This document shows, piece after piece, positions 19,071 to 27,659 of a stretch of 64,000 nucleotides of DNA. Each line of letters begins with the position of its first letter. Positions within the stretch are counted from its first letter, which is position 1. Below the pieces are notes generated by a model. It was not told where the DNA came from, did not search any database, and was given only the letters and a program-made list of their open reading frames with translations. Origin of the DNA: Actinomycetes bacterium (GTDB lineage Bacteria; Actinomycetota; Thermoleophilia; Gaiellales; F1-60-MAGs149); the NCBI GenBank assembly GCA_025360225.1, contig JANYCN010000042.1, positions 1 through 64,000 on the forward strand, written 5' to 3'. The position numbers and the translations under genes are program-made.

Positions 19071-19835
19071 GTGCCACGACGTCTCGTCCGCATCTGGCTC
19101 CTCCAGGTGAAGCAGATGTCGCGCTCGAGCTTCGAGATGATGGGGGCGGTGCTCCTGCCGCTGCTGTTCGCGACGCTGGCGTTCTACGTCCTGCGCGCCG
19201 GCACCCACCCCCACGCGCTGCTCGGTGCGAGCATCGGCGCCGGCCTGATGGGCACCTGGTCAACCGTCCTCTTCGGCGCCGGCTCGGCGATCGATCACCA
19301 ACGATGGCAGGGGACGCTCGAGCTGATCGTCGCCGCACCGACGCCGCTGATCGTCGTGCTGCTCTCCCTGACGCTCGCAACGACGACGGTGGGGATCTAC
19401 TCGCTCGTCGCGACGATGACGTGGGGCGCGATCCTGTTCGGCGTGCCGCTCGACCTCGTCCACCCAGCGGCGTTCCTCGTCGCGATCCCGGCGACGATCG
19501 TCGCGCTCGCGACGCTCGGGCTGCTGATGGCGTCGACGTTCATCGTCCTGCGGAACGCCAACGCCCTCGCGAACACCGGCGAGTTCCCGATCTGGCTGCT
19601 CTCCGGCGTTCTCGTCCCGGTCGCGCTCCTGCCGACGTGGGTCCAGCCCGTGTCGTCGCTCCTCGCGCCGACCTGGGGCGTGCGGGCGTTGCGGGAGGCT
19701 GCGCTCGGTGGATCGCCGTGGCGGGCGATCGGCGCGTGCGTGCTCTGCGCGGCCGTCCAGCTCGCGCTCGCCGCCGTCGCCCTGCGTCGCGTCGAGCGGC
19801 GGGCCCGCGATCGTGCAACGCTGGCTCTGACATGA
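19071..19835 (+). CDS. ABC-2 type exporter, membrane subunit 1
   Basis: The 254-residue protein has six predicted membrane spans and the ABC-2 layout (N-terminal amphipathic RRLVRIWLLQVKQMSRSSFE, then alternating helices with GTLELIVAAPTP in the coupling loop). The GTG at 19071 follows the ATPase stop by one base; an upstream in-frame codon inside the ATPase gene is less likely. With the next gene it probably forms a heterodimeric permease. The LLSGVLVPVALLPTWVQP segment near the C terminus is characteristic of DrrB-like exporters. Confidence 0.85.
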   Translation: MPRRLVRIWLLQVKQMSRSSFEMMGAVLLPLLFATLAFYVLRAGTHPHALLGASIGAGLMGTWSTVLFGAGSAIDHQRWQGTLELIVAAPTPLIVVLLSLTLATTTVGIYSLVATMTWGAILFGVPLDLVHPAAFLVAIPATIVALATLGLLMASTFIVLRNANALANTGEFPIWLLSGVLVPVALLPTWVQPVSSLLAPTWGVRALREAALGGSPWRAIGACVLCAAVQLALAAVALRRVERRARDRATLALT

Positions 19836-20617
19836 CCGCGCGAGCCTGGCTCCGCCTCGTCATCGTCGGCGGGCGGATCTCGTACCGCGCGCTGTTCAAC
19901 TGGACATCGCCGCTGATGTACATTCCAACGCTGCTCGTCAGCCCGCTTCTCGGCACGCTCTTCTTCGCCTATCTCGGGCGGTACGCCGGCGGACGCGACG
20001 ACACGTTCTACGTCCTCGGCAACGGCCTCCTCGCCGTCGCCGGGCCCTGCGTGTTCGGCGGGATGATGGCGCTCGCGAACGAGCGGCGATACCAGACGCT
20101 CGGCGCGGTCCTCGGCACGCCGGCGCCACGAGGGGCGATCCTCGTCGGCCGCGCCGTGCCGTACGTCGGCAACGGCCTGTTCACGGCGGTCGTCGTCACG
20201 ACGTTGGCCGCGCTCATGCTGCGCGTCTCGATCCGGATCGCCGATGTCCCGGGCCTGCTCCTCGCTGCGCTCGCCGCCGCCGCGTCATGCACGGCGTTCG
20301 GGCTCGCCCTCGGCGCGATCGGCATGCGCGTGCGTGACGTCTGGGTGATCTCGAACACCGTCTGGGTGTCGCTGTGGCTCGTCAGCGGCGCGAACGTGGC
20401 GCGCTCGGCGTTGCCCGACTGGCTGGAGGTGGTCGGCGGCCTTCTGCCGATCAGCCACGGCATCGACGCAGCACGGGCGATCGCCGGAGGGTCACCCGCC
20501 GCCGGCTTGATCGCGCGCGAGGTAGCCCTCGGCGCGGCCTGGGCGGCGATCGCCACGCTCCTCTTTCGCACCTTCGAGCGCTCGGGCCGCCGCCACGCCG
20601 CGCTCGATCGGGGGTAG
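19832..20617 (+). CDS. ABC-2 type exporter, membrane subunit 2
   Basis: The 261-residue membrane protein overlaps the first permease by ATGA at 19832. It has six hydrophobic segments, the coupling-loop sequence NERRYQTLGAVLGTPAPR, and a C-terminal half ending ISHGIDAARAIAGG, which resembles the first subunit. This is the third and last gene of the exporter operon. It ends 9 bases before the convergent methyltransferase gene. Confidence 0.85.
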   Translation: MTARAWLRLVIVGGRISYRALFNWTSPLMYIPTLLVSPLLGTLFFAYLGRYAGGRDDTFYVLGNGLLAVAGPCVFGGMMALANERRYQTLGAVLGTPAPRGAILVGRAVPYVGNGLFTAVVVTTLAALMLRVSIRIADVPGLLLAALAAAASCTAFGLALGAIGMRVRDVWVISNTVWVSLWLVSGANVARSALPDWLEVVGGLLPISHGIDAARAIAGGSPAAGLIAREVALGAAWAAIATLLFRTFERSGRRHAALDRG

Positions 20618-20626
20618 GACGCGGCC

Positions 20627-21532
20627 TCAGCCGACGCCGACGCGCCGCGCTTCCCAGCAGCGGTGGATGCGTGGGTTGCGCTCGAAGTCGGGTGGGATCG
20701 ATCGGCGCGTGACGTCGCGGAAGGCGAGCTCGGGGATCGCCGCCGCGTCGAGCTCGAAGCGCCGGAAGTTGGTCGAGAAGATGATCGTGCCGTCGTGGCG
20801 GAGGGTGCGAAGGCACTGGCGCAGGAGCGGGACGTGGTGTCGCTGCACGTCGAAGTCCGTCGCTCGTTTGGAGTTCGAGAACGTCGGCGGGTCGACGAAG
20901 ATCAGGCCGTAGCGCTCCGCATCGCGACGCAGGAACGTCATCGCATCGGTCTGGTGCAGCGCGTGCGTGCCATCGTTCAGGCCGTTCAGCACGATGTTGC
21001 GCTCGGCCCAGTCGAGGTAGGTCGCGGACAGGTCGACGCTCGTCGTCGAGCGGGCACCACCGGCCGCGGCATAGACCGTGGCGGTGCCCGTGTAGGCGAA
21101 CAGGTTGAGCACGTCCTGCCCCGCGGCGAGCTCGCGCACGCGCGCACGCGCCGGGCGGTGATCGAGGAACAGACCGGTGTCGAGGTAGTCGAGAAGGTTC
21201 ACCTCGAAACGGAGCCCACCCTCCTCGACGACGAGAACCTCCCCGAGGTCGTCCATCCGACCGTAACGCTCGCCGGGCGACTGACGACGGCGTTGCTTCG
21301 TCGCGACCCGCTCCTGCGGCACGTCGAAGACGTCACACGCGACCCCGACGATCTCGTCGAACCGGCGGGCCGCGGTCTCCTCCGGGATCGAGGCTGGCGC
21401 CTGGTACTCCTGCACGTGAAGCCAGTCGCCGTAGACGTCGATCGCAGCGGCATACTCGGGAAGGTCGCCGTCGTATGCCCGCCAGCAGGAGATCTGCTCG
21501 CGCTTTCGCCAGCTGCGCAGGTGGCGCTCCAC
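20627..21532 (-). CDS. RlmK-like 23S rRNA methyltransferase (class I SAM)
   Basis: The 301-residue protein matches the C-terminal RlmK half of RlmKL: CWRAYDGDLPEYAAAIDVYGDW, NLLDYLDTGLFLDHR, the SAM motif VLNLFAYTGTATVYAA, and catalytic FVDPPTFSNSK. By family it should make m7G in 23S rRNA (E. coli G2069). The THUMP/RlmL half is absent. The frame upstream of the GTG at 21532 still reads like family sequence (QQLANRLRKVERHL) back to a TAG, but contains no ATG, GTG or TTG, so the true start may be a rare codon or the N terminus may be a trimmed fusion. The RlmI family is the alternative. Confidence 0.8.
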   Translation of the reverse strand: MERHLRSWRKREQISCWRAYDGDLPEYAAAIDVYGDWLHVQEYQAPASIPEETAARRFDEIVGVACDVFDVPQERVATKQRRRQSPGERYGRMDDLGEVLVVEEGGLRFEVNLLDYLDTGLFLDHRPARARVRELAAGQDVLNLFAYTGTATVYAAAGGARSTTSVDLSATYLDWAERNIVLNGLNDGTHALHQTDAMTFLRRDAERYGLIFVDPPTFSNSKRATDFDVQRHHVPLLRQCLRTLRHDGTIIFSTNFRRFELDAAAIPELAFRDVTRRSIPPDFERNPRIHRCWEARRVGVG

Positions 21533-21632
21533 CTTGCGCAGGCGGTTCGCGAGCTGCTGTGCGCCCGCGGACCGTTCGAAGTGCTGCTCGCTACCGATGA
21601 CCCCAGTGTGCCAGCCGGGCTATTTTCCTGCC

Positions 21633-23156
21633 GTGACCACTCGCACCTACCCGCCGTTCGTCGCCCTCGAACGCCTCTACGCCGCGCGCGAGGCCGACTG
21701 GCGGAACGGTCCGATCGTCTACCACGTGATGGTCGACCGCTTTGCCCCATCAGCCGACCTCGATGCCAAGCGCCACCTGTACGAGGCGCCACGCACGTTG
21801 CACGCCTGGTCGGAGACGCCGAAGCAGGGCACGCACAACGTTCAGCAAGGCCTCTGGACGCACGAGCTCGCGTTCTGGGGTGGCGACCTTGCGAGCACCC
21901 GCTCCCACCTCGATCACGTGCAGGAGCTCGGCGCGGACGTGCTGTACCTGAACCCGATCTGCGAAGGCCTGACGAACCACAAGTACGACGCGGACGACTA
22001 CGCCGTCGTCGCCGCCGAGTTCGGCACCCGGGCTGACATCAAGGATCTCGCAGACGACCTGCACGCACGCGGGATGCGGCTCATGCTCGACGGCGTCTTC
22101 AACCACATCGGCCGCCGCTCGCCGATGTTCCAGGACGCGCTCGCCAACCCGGCGAGCCCGTACCGCGAGTGGTTCACGTTCAGCGACGACCAGCCGCACG
22201 GCTACCGCGCGTGGTGGAACGTCGCGAACCTGCCCGAGCTGCGTCACGAGAGCGCAGCGGTCCGCGACGCGCTGTGGGGCGGGGACGACTCGATCGTTCG
22301 CAGCTACCTGCGCGACGGGGTGGACGGGTGGCGCCTCGACGTCGCTTTCGAGCTCGGCATGGAGCACCTGTCGGAGCTCACCGAGGCGGCGCACGCGACG
22401 AAGCCTGGTTCGTTCGTGATCGGTGAGGTCTGGAACGCGCCGGAGCACTGGTCGCCCGCGATCGACGCGATCATGAACTTCCACGCGCGCGAGCTGGTCC
22501 TCGAGCTCGTCGCCGGCCGCCTATCCGGACCCCGCTGTGGGCGTCTGCTCGGAGAGATGGTCGAGGACGCCGGGCTCGAACCGGTCCTGAAGGCCTGGCT
22601 GATGCTCGACAACCACGACACGCCGCGGCTCGCGACGATGGTGCCCGACACGGCCTTGCGCGCCCTCGCCCAGACGCTGCAGTTCACCCTCCCTGGCAGC
22701 CCGGTGCTGTGGTACGGCACCGAGCTCGGGATGGACGGTGGCGACGACCCGGAGACCCGAGCGCCGATGCGCTGGGATCTCGTCAACGAGGAGAACGACG
22801 AGCTCGCGCGCGTCCGCGAGCTGCTCGACCTCCGTCGCCGGTCGCGGGCATTGAAGATCGGCGGCTTCAAGGTTCTCGAGGGCGAGCAGCTGCTGGCGTT
22901 CTCGCGCACCACCGACCGCGCCGCTGAGGCGCGATACGTCGTTGCGAACCCGACGGCGGCGACGGTGACCGAGCCGCTCTCGCTGCGCGACGGCATGCTG
23001 ATGCAAGGCACGCGCCTCGTCGACGAGCTTGCCGGCGGCGAGTGGGAGGTGCGGTCTGGCCTCGTCACGATCGACGTCCCAGCACGCTCCGTGCGTGTCC
23101 TGCGACCGCTGACCGCCGAGAAGGATGGCTACACGCCCTACAAGCGGATGCCGTGA
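21633..23156 (+). CDS. GH13 alpha-amylase-family glycosidase
   Basis: The 507-residue enzyme has the (beta/alpha)8 motifs of family GH13 in order: DGVFNHIG, DGWRLDVAFEL with the nucleophile Asp, VIGEVWN with the acid/base Glu, and LMLDNHDTPR with the transition-state Asp. A C-terminal beta domain ends VPARSVRVL. No signal peptide is seen, so it probably acts on cytoplasmic maltodextrins, cyclodextrin or glycogen fragments, like neopullulanase/cyclomaltodextrinase. The GTG at 21633 is preferred; the ATG at 21534 would run through the start of the divergent methyltransferase and adds a Cys/Arg-rich leader. Confidence 0.88.
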   Translation: MTTRTYPPFVALERLYAAREADWRNGPIVYHVMVDRFAPSADLDAKRHLYEAPRTLHAWSETPKQGTHNVQQGLWTHELAFWGGDLASTRSHLDHVQELGADVLYLNPICEGLTNHKYDADDYAVVAAEFGTRADIKDLADDLHARGMRLMLDGVFNHIGRRSPMFQDALANPASPYREWFTFSDDQPHGYRAWWNVANLPELRHESAAVRDALWGGDDSIVRSYLRDGVDGWRLDVAFELGMEHLSELTEAAHATKPGSFVIGEVWNAPEHWSPAIDAIMNFHARELVLELVAGRLSGPRCGRLLGEMVEDAGLEPVLKAWLMLDNHDTPRLATMVPDTALRALAQTLQFTLPGSPVLWYGTELGMDGGDDPETRAPMRWDLVNEENDELARVRELLDLRRRSRALKIGGFKVLEGEQLLAFSRTTDRAAEARYVVANPTAATVTEPLSLRDGMLMQGTRLVDELAGGEWEVRSGLVTIDVPARSVRVLRPLTAEKDGYTPYKRMP

Positions 23157-24005
23157 TCAGCGTCGTTGGGTGAGCGCAACGCCACCCGCGGCGACGATCA
23201 TGCCAACGAGGGCGAGCGGTCGGAGCGTCTCGTCGAACACCCACCACGCCTCGGCGGCGGCGAGCGGCGGCACGAGATAGAGCAGGCTGAGCGTGCGCGT
23301 CGTCGAGGCGCGTCGCAGCAGCACCATCAGCAGCGCGACGGCGCCGATCGAGAGACCGACGACGAGCCACGCGAGCGACAGCACGACCCGGCCCGACCAG
23401 ACGAGGCGGTATGGCTCGAACGCGAGCGCGCCGACCAGCACGACGACCGTCCCAGCGAGATACTGGCCAGTCGCGCCCGACCACACCGGCACGCCGGTGC
23501 AGAAGCGTCGCTGGTAGAGCGTGCCGACCGTGACGCCGCCGAGCGCGAGGAAGCTGAGCGCTGCAGCACCCACGGTCACGCCGGCCAGCGAGAGCGTCGA
23601 CGTGAGCACCAGCGCGATGCCGGCGAGGCCGAGCGCGAGGCCGGACGACTGCACCCGCGTGACACGCTCGCCGAGCAGCGGGCCGACGACGCATGCGCTG
23701 AGCACCGGCTGCAGCCCGACCACGAGCGCCGAGACTCCCGTCGGCAGCCCTGCGTGAACCGAGGCGAACACGCCGCCGAGGTAGACGCCGTGCAGCAGCG
23801 CGCCGACGACCGCGGAGTGACCCATGAGCCGCCAACCCGGCCATGCCGTACGCAGCACGATCGCGAGGAGCGCCACGAGCACCGCGACGGCGGCGAAGCG
23901 GAAGGCGAGGAACCACAACGGCTCGACGTCCGCCCGCACGGCGCGCGCGCCGATGAAGCCGGTCGACCAGAGGAGGACGAACATCGGTGGAATGAGGCGA
24001 TCCAC
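23157..24005 (-). CDS. EamA/DMT-superfamily transporter
   Basis: The 282-residue protein has ten hydrophobic segments arranged as two EamA repeats, with FVLLWSTGFIGARAV at the start and LYLVPPLAAAEAWWVFDETLRPLALVGM at the end, both typical of drug/metabolite exporters. The GTG at 24005 places the start directly before the first helix; an ATG at 24125 adds an Arg-rich leader. It converges with the GH13 gene with no gap and diverges from the redox cluster. The substrate is unknown. Confidence 0.86.
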   Translation of the reverse strand: MDRLIPPMFVLLWSTGFIGARAVRADVEPLWFLAFRFAAVAVLVALLAIVLRTAWPGWRLMGHSAVVGALLHGVYLGGVFASVHAGLPTGVSALVVGLQPVLSACVVGPLLGERVTRVQSSGLALGLAGIALVLTSTLSLAGVTVGAAALSFLALGGVTVGTLYQRRFCTGVPVWSGATGQYLAGTVVVLVGALAFEPYRLVWSGRVVLSLAWLVVGLSIGAVALLMVLLRRASTTRTLSLLYLVPPLAAAEAWWVFDETLRPLALVGMIVAAGGVALTQRR

Positions 24006-24159
24006 GCAGGGCAGGGTAGGCGCCGGGCGAGACCAGCACGGGAACCTCCGGGCATCGACAGCCGACGCCCCCCCGGCTCGCAGCGCCAGAGTCGCCCGTC
24101 CTCGACGCCGATCTGGTACGCCCACGTCGATCCCACGCGCAAGCTCCCCCGATCGGGGG

Positions 24160-24227
24160 TAGAAATCCTCAGAAAAGTCTCATCTTCTCGCGCGCAAGTT
24201 TTCGCTGGTCTGTCAGTCTCCTTCCAC
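24160..24227 (+). promoter_or_regulatory. Upstream region of the redox cluster with an operator half-site
   Basis: The 222-base gap 24006-24227 holds the presumed promoter of the first A-B-C triad. At 24207-24216 it contains GGTCTGTCAG, identical to the right half of the palindrome at 9193-9206, but the matching left half is not conserved (TTCGCT in place of TGACAG). The region from about 24165 to 24210 is locally AT-richer (GAAATCCTCAGAAAAGTC), as expected near a promoter. No convincing ribosome-binding site precedes the ATG at 24228. Half-site status makes regulation here a weak inference. Confidence 0.35.
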
Positions 24228-24644
24228 ATGGCACGCAAACGAACGACCATGCGATCGACCCGGATGCGTTGGTATACCGCGTCAGTTGCCCTCGCGACCG
24301 GCGGCGCCGTTGCCGTCGCGATCGACGTCAGCGCGGCAGCCGAGACCGCTGCGCGTTCCCACGCTGCCGCGACCGCGAACGCCGCCTGGTCGAAGGCCGA
24401 GCTGAAGCGCATCGTGTCGCTCGAGAAGGCGACGGACGACCAGCTCGCGCAGTACAGGAAGCTCGTAACGATCGCAAACGCGACGCAGACGAAGATGCTC
24501 GCCGACCTTCACGTCGCCCGCAAGGCAGCGGAGACCGCGCAGAACGTCAAGCTCGCGAGCATCACCTACCGCGTCAACACCGGCTGGTCCGGCCCGGCAG
24601 TGATCGCCGGCGGCGGCAGCGGACCCTCGTCGGGAACGAGCTGA
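24228..24644 (+). CDS. Redox-cluster protein A1: membrane-anchored coiled coil with SGTS tail
   Basis: The 138-residue product has a basic N terminus (MARKRTTMRSTRMRW), one transmembrane helix (about 15-33), a helical region (about 40-112) likely to be a coiled coil, and a flexible Gly-rich end finishing PSSGTS. It is clearly paralogous to the product at 28042: both share AID after the membrane helix, a (T/S)(R/K)MLADL segment, a NVKLA segment and an SSGTS C terminus. The positive-inside rule puts the C-terminal part outside the membrane. No known family is recognised. SGTS resembles the (S/T)GA(T/S) acceptor motif of ApbE, encoded at the end of the cluster. An ATG at 24249 is an alternative start. 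Confidence 0.75.
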   Translation: MARKRTTMRSTRMRWYTASVALATGGAVAVAIDVSAAAETAARSHAAATANAAWSKAELKRIVSLEKATDDQLAQYRKLVTIANATQTKMLADLHVARKAAETAQNVKLASITYRVNTGWSGPAVIAGGGSGPSSGTS

Positions 24645-24656
24645 GGGCAGACGAAG

Positions 24657-25502
24657 ATGACGGCTCTCGGAGGCAAGATCGCGATGGTTGGCTGCGCCAT
24701 CACCTGTGGCGTCGGCGTGGCGGGGACGGCGTTCGCGCTGTCGCAGACCCGCGCGCCCGGCGCGAGCGGGGCCTTGGCGCGCGCCGCTTCAAGGCCGGCC
24801 TCCGGAGCAACGTCGGTCGTCACCGGGCTCGCGGCGTTCCAGCCAGCAGCCCTCCCTGCCCCGCTCCACCTCGACCCGCTCGTCGTCCACCCCCACCAGG
24901 TCATCGTCCGCGGCAGCACGTTCGCGCCGGGCGGCGGAACGGGGTCGGGCTCCGATAACCCGTGGGCGGGCGGCGCGTGGTCTCCAAGCGGCTCGGGCGG
25001 CGGGTCGGGGAGTGGGGGCACCCCCACCCCGCCGCCCCCGCCACCTCCAGTCGGCACGACCCATACGGGCACGACCGGCGGCGGCACGACCGTCCCGAGC
25101 GCCACGACCTCGACCGGCACCACGTCCACGCCATCGCCGACGAGTGGCAGCACCTCGACGGGGTCAACGAGCTCGGGCGGCGGATCCACCACCACGACCT
25201 CGCCGACGGTCGTCGCCGTCGCCCTGCCACGGAACACCGCGCCGCCGACGATCACCGGCGACAACGTCTTCGGCTCGCTCCTCACGGCGCATCCGGGCAC
25301 CTGGAGCGGCAACCCAACGACCCTCCTGTACACCTGGCTGCGCTGCTCGACCCCGACGGCGTGCGTGACGCACGCGACAGGCCCGACGTACCGCACCGTC
25401 CAGGCCGATCTGAGGTTCATGTTCATCGTCGTCGTCACGGCAACGAACGCCGGCGGGTCGCGCAGCGCCCGAAGCAACGAGAGCGACACGGTGCAGCGCT
25501 GA
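24657..25502 (+). CDS. Redox-cluster protein B1: secreted/anchored Pro-Thr-rich protein with Ig-like domain
   Basis: The 281-residue protein starts with a hydrophobic signal or anchor (about 6-27), then a conserved block VTGLAAFQPAALP...LDPLVVHPHQVIV shared with the B2 protein at 28493. A Gly/Ser and polyproline segment, a Thr/Ser-rich linker (about 125-190), and a C-terminal Ig-like domain follow (about 192-281: APPTITGDNVFGSLLTAHPG, then a YTWLRC strand). The Ig-like unit is of the PPTITG type common in actinobacterial surface proteins and is absent from B2. It is probably extracytoplasmic, possibly cell-wall spanning. Its stop overlaps the C1 start (TGATG). No function can be assigned. Confidence 0.75.
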   Translation: MTALGGKIAMVGCAITCGVGVAGTAFALSQTRAPGASGALARAASRPASGATSVVTGLAAFQPAALPAPLHLDPLVVHPHQVIVRGSTFAPGGGTGSGSDNPWAGGAWSPSGSGGGSGSGGTPTPPPPPPPVGTTHTGTTGGGTTVPSATTSTGTTSTPSPTSGSTSTGSTSSGGGSTTTTSPTVVAVALPRNTAPPTITGDNVFGSLLTAHPGTWSGNPTTLLYTWLRCSTPTACVTHATGPTYRTVQADLRFMFIVVVTATNAGGSRSARSNESDTVQR

Positions 25503-25846
25503 TGCGGCGAACCTGGCTTCTCCTCTACACCGGCGGGATGCTCGTCGCCCTCGTGATCGCGCTCACCTTCGCGGTGCGCGGCTACCAGCGAGCGCAGCAC
25601 GAGGCGCACTGGAACGACCGCGCGCGGTCTGCGGCGAACGCCGCTGCAGCGATCGCACGGCGCGAGCAGTCCGCTACCGCGCGCTACGCCGCTGCGAACG
25701 CCGAGTACGCGGCGCTGGCGGCCAAGGTGAACGTGGCGACGAAGGCTCTCGCCGACGAGATCGCGCGCACGAAGACGACGAAGCGGAAAGTTGTCACCGG
25801 CTCCACTATCGTGAGCTACGTGGCAGTTCCGACGAAGGCTGGGTGA
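25502..25846 (+). CDS. Redox-cluster protein C1: membrane-anchored coiled coil with KRKVVTGST motif
   Basis: The 114-residue protein has one N-terminal membrane helix (about 4-24) and a long Ala-rich helical region (about 35-95). It ends with KRKVVTGSTIVSY plus a short tail. It is paralogous to C2 at 28921, which ends KRKVVTGAPIVSY. The TGST tetrapeptide fits the ApbE acceptor pattern (S/T)-G-(A/S)-(T/S), although the Asp usual three residues before it is missing. It starts at the TGATG overlap with B1 and stops just before the haem-protein gene, so it is part of one operon with both. Confidence 0.75.
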   Translation: MRRTWLLLYTGGMLVALVIALTFAVRGYQRAQHEAHWNDRARSAANAAAAIARREQSATARYAAANAEYAALAAKVNVATKALADEIARTKTTKRKVVTGSTIVSYVAVPTKAG

Positions 25847-25849
25847 CCC

Positions 25850-26422
25850 TTGTTCGCATCGATGATCCTGTGGGACGTGACGCGCTCGAGCGCGTTCATC
25901 GCGTTCGCTTGCTACACGGTGTCCGTCGCGTGGGGAATCTCCCTCACGGCGCGGTCGTTCCGGCCGCCGGTGGCACCGCAGTTCGACTACCACCGGTTCG
26001 TTGCAATGCTCGGACTGTTCGCGATGCTGACGCACGTCGGCACGACGTACTTCGACGCGTTCGCGCACATCCGCCTGAAGAACCTCGTCGGCGTCGGCGC
26101 CGACTGGAAGATCCTGCTCGGCGTGATCGCCATGTGGGTCGCCCTTGCCCTGCCCCTCAGCTTCCACCTGAAGCAGCGGAAGATCCTCGTCAACCAGAAG
26201 TTCTGGCGCAACTTCCACTACCTCGGCTACAGCGTCTGGGCGCTCGCGCTCGTGCACGGCATGTGGCAGGGCTCGGACACAGCGTCGAAGTGGGCGATCG
26301 GCGCGTACGGTGCGAGCGCGATGGCGATCGGCGGCGTCGCCTGGTGGCGGTGGTTCGAGGCGCCGCTGAAGAAGCCCGCGAAGCGATCGCCGGCAAAGCC
26401 GCAGCCGAGCGCGGAGGCGTGA
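25850..26422 (+). CDS. Ferric-reductase-like transmembrane haem protein
   Basis: The 190-residue protein has about five or six membrane spans and the two-haem b signature of the ferric reductase/NADPH oxidase superfamily. H48 and H62 are 14 residues apart on one helix (DYHRF, LTHVG), and H123 and H136 are 13 apart on another (NFHYLG, LVHGMW), matching the HX13H and HX12H spacing of that superfamily. It has no FAD or NAD domain of its own, so electrons should come from a partner such as the reductase or ferredoxin encoded next, and pass across the membrane. The start may be TTG at 25850 (AGG upstream) or ATG at 25862. Confidence 0.85.
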   Translation: MFASMILWDVTRSSAFIAFACYTVSVAWGISLTARSFRPPVAPQFDYHRFVAMLGLFAMLTHVGTTYFDAFAHIRLKNLVGVGADWKILLGVIAMWVALALPLSFHLKQRKILVNQKFWRNFHYLGYSVWALALVHGMWQGSDTASKWAIGAYGASAMAIGGVAWWRWFEAPLKKPAKRSPAKPQPSAEA

Positions 26423-26489
26423 GGAACGCCTCATCGCGACGTGCAACCATCGACCCGTGGCCGTCCCCCGACTCACAGGTGATCTACCA

Positions 26490-27614
26490 ATGACTGAACG
26501 AGTGATCGTCGTCGGCAACGGGGTTGCCGGCCACTCCTGCGCCAGCCGGCTCGCCGAGCTCGGCACCAAGGTAACGATGATCGGCCCCGGCCTCCCGCAC
26601 GACCGTCCGCCGTTGTCGAAGCGCGCGCTCGCGACCGGGCGGCTGCCGATGCTGTCCGACGCCGAACGGCTTATCGCGAAGGGCGTTGACCACCTCGACG
26701 GCACCGTGACGGACGTCGACCTTCCGAACCGCCGCCTTACGGTCGCGCAGACCGGTGGTGGTGAGCCGCTCGTCATCGATGCCCCGCGACTGGTCTGGGC
26801 GACCGGGCTTCGCTACCCGAAGCCGCCGGTGCCCGGCCTCGACCACCTCGGACACGAGAACGCGACCGGCGACGGGATGCTTGCCCTGCACCAGCAGATC
26901 CGTGAGCCGGGCAAGCGCGTCGTCGTGATCGGTGCCGGCCTGATCGGCACCGAGACGGCCGCCACGCTTGGACAGAACCACGCCGTCACGCTGCTCGACA
27001 TGGTCGACCGGCCACTCGCGCGCTTCCTCACACCCGTCACCGACGGTGCCCTGAAGATCCTCAACGAGCTCGGCGTACCGTTCCACGGTGAGTGCCGTAT
27101 CGACGGCGTTGAGCGCGATGGCGACCAGCTCGTCGTGCAGACCTCGACGCACGGGTCGATTCCCTGCGACGTCGTCGTGAGCGCTGCCGGGTTCCGCAGC
27201 AGCCTGCCGCCCGAGCTCGTCGAAGATCCGCGTGCGCTGGCGATGCCGTGCGACTCGACGCTGCGCGTCGAAGGCCACGAGAACCTCTGGGCCGCAGGCG
27301 ACTGCCTGACGTTCCCTCACCCGCGCTGGGGTCGGATCGGCATCCCCCACTGGGACCACGCCCACTGGAGCGGCCGGCACGTTGCCGAGTCGATCCACGG
27401 CTCGACCCTTGCGTACGTGCGCGACCCGTACTTCTTCAGCGACATCGCCCACCTCCGCATCCAGCAGGTCGGCTTCGCGCCAGCTGCCACGTCGTGGGGC
27501 GAGGAGTCCGGCCTGCACGTCGGCCGTGACGCGGACGGCGCCGTGGCGTGCGTCCTGTTCATGAACGCCCCCGCGCGCCTCAAGGAGGCGCGTGAGCTGC
27601 TCGCCGCCGCGTGA
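26490..27614 (+). CDS. FAD-dependent NAD(P)H:ferredoxin reductase-like oxidoreductase
   Basis: The 374-residue flavoprotein has a FAD dinucleotide fold at the N terminus (VVGNGVAGHSCASRL), a second Rossmann motif for NAD(P)H (VVIGAGLIGTETAATLG, about 145-165), and a late FAD-binding LWAAGDCL segment. It resembles the ferredoxin reductases of oxygenase and P450 systems (BphA4-like). It lies 41 bases upstream of the ferredoxin gene, so it should reduce that ferredoxin with NAD(P)H in the cytoplasm. The ATG at 26490 has AGGTGA seven bases upstream; the GTG at 26457 is a weaker alternative. Confidence 0.86.
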   Translation: MTERVIVVGNGVAGHSCASRLAELGTKVTMIGPGLPHDRPPLSKRALATGRLPMLSDAERLIAKGVDHLDGTVTDVDLPNRRLTVAQTGGGEPLVIDAPRLVWATGLRYPKPPVPGLDHLGHENATGDGMLALHQQIREPGKRVVVIGAGLIGTETAATLGQNHAVTLLDMVDRPLARFLTPVTDGALKILNELGVPFHGECRIDGVERDGDQLVVQTSTHGSIPCDVVVSAAGFRSSLPPELVEDPRALAMPCDSTLRVEGHENLWAAGDCLTFPHPRWGRIGIPHWDHAHWSGRHVAESIHGSTLAYVRDPYFFSDIAHLRIQQVGFAPAATSWGEESGLHVGRDADGAVACVLFMNAPARLKEARELLAAA

Positions 27615-27659
27615 TCACCACCCGGCTCGTCATCAACGCCCCCGAGAGGAGCACCACCC

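Noticed and set aside
23166-24227. Plus-strand reading upstream of A1 as a long N-terminal extension
   Set aside because: That part lies antisense to the EamA transporter gene and is a highly charged Arg/Glu/Asp sequence, while the membrane helix and paralogy with A2 begin only after ATG 24228.
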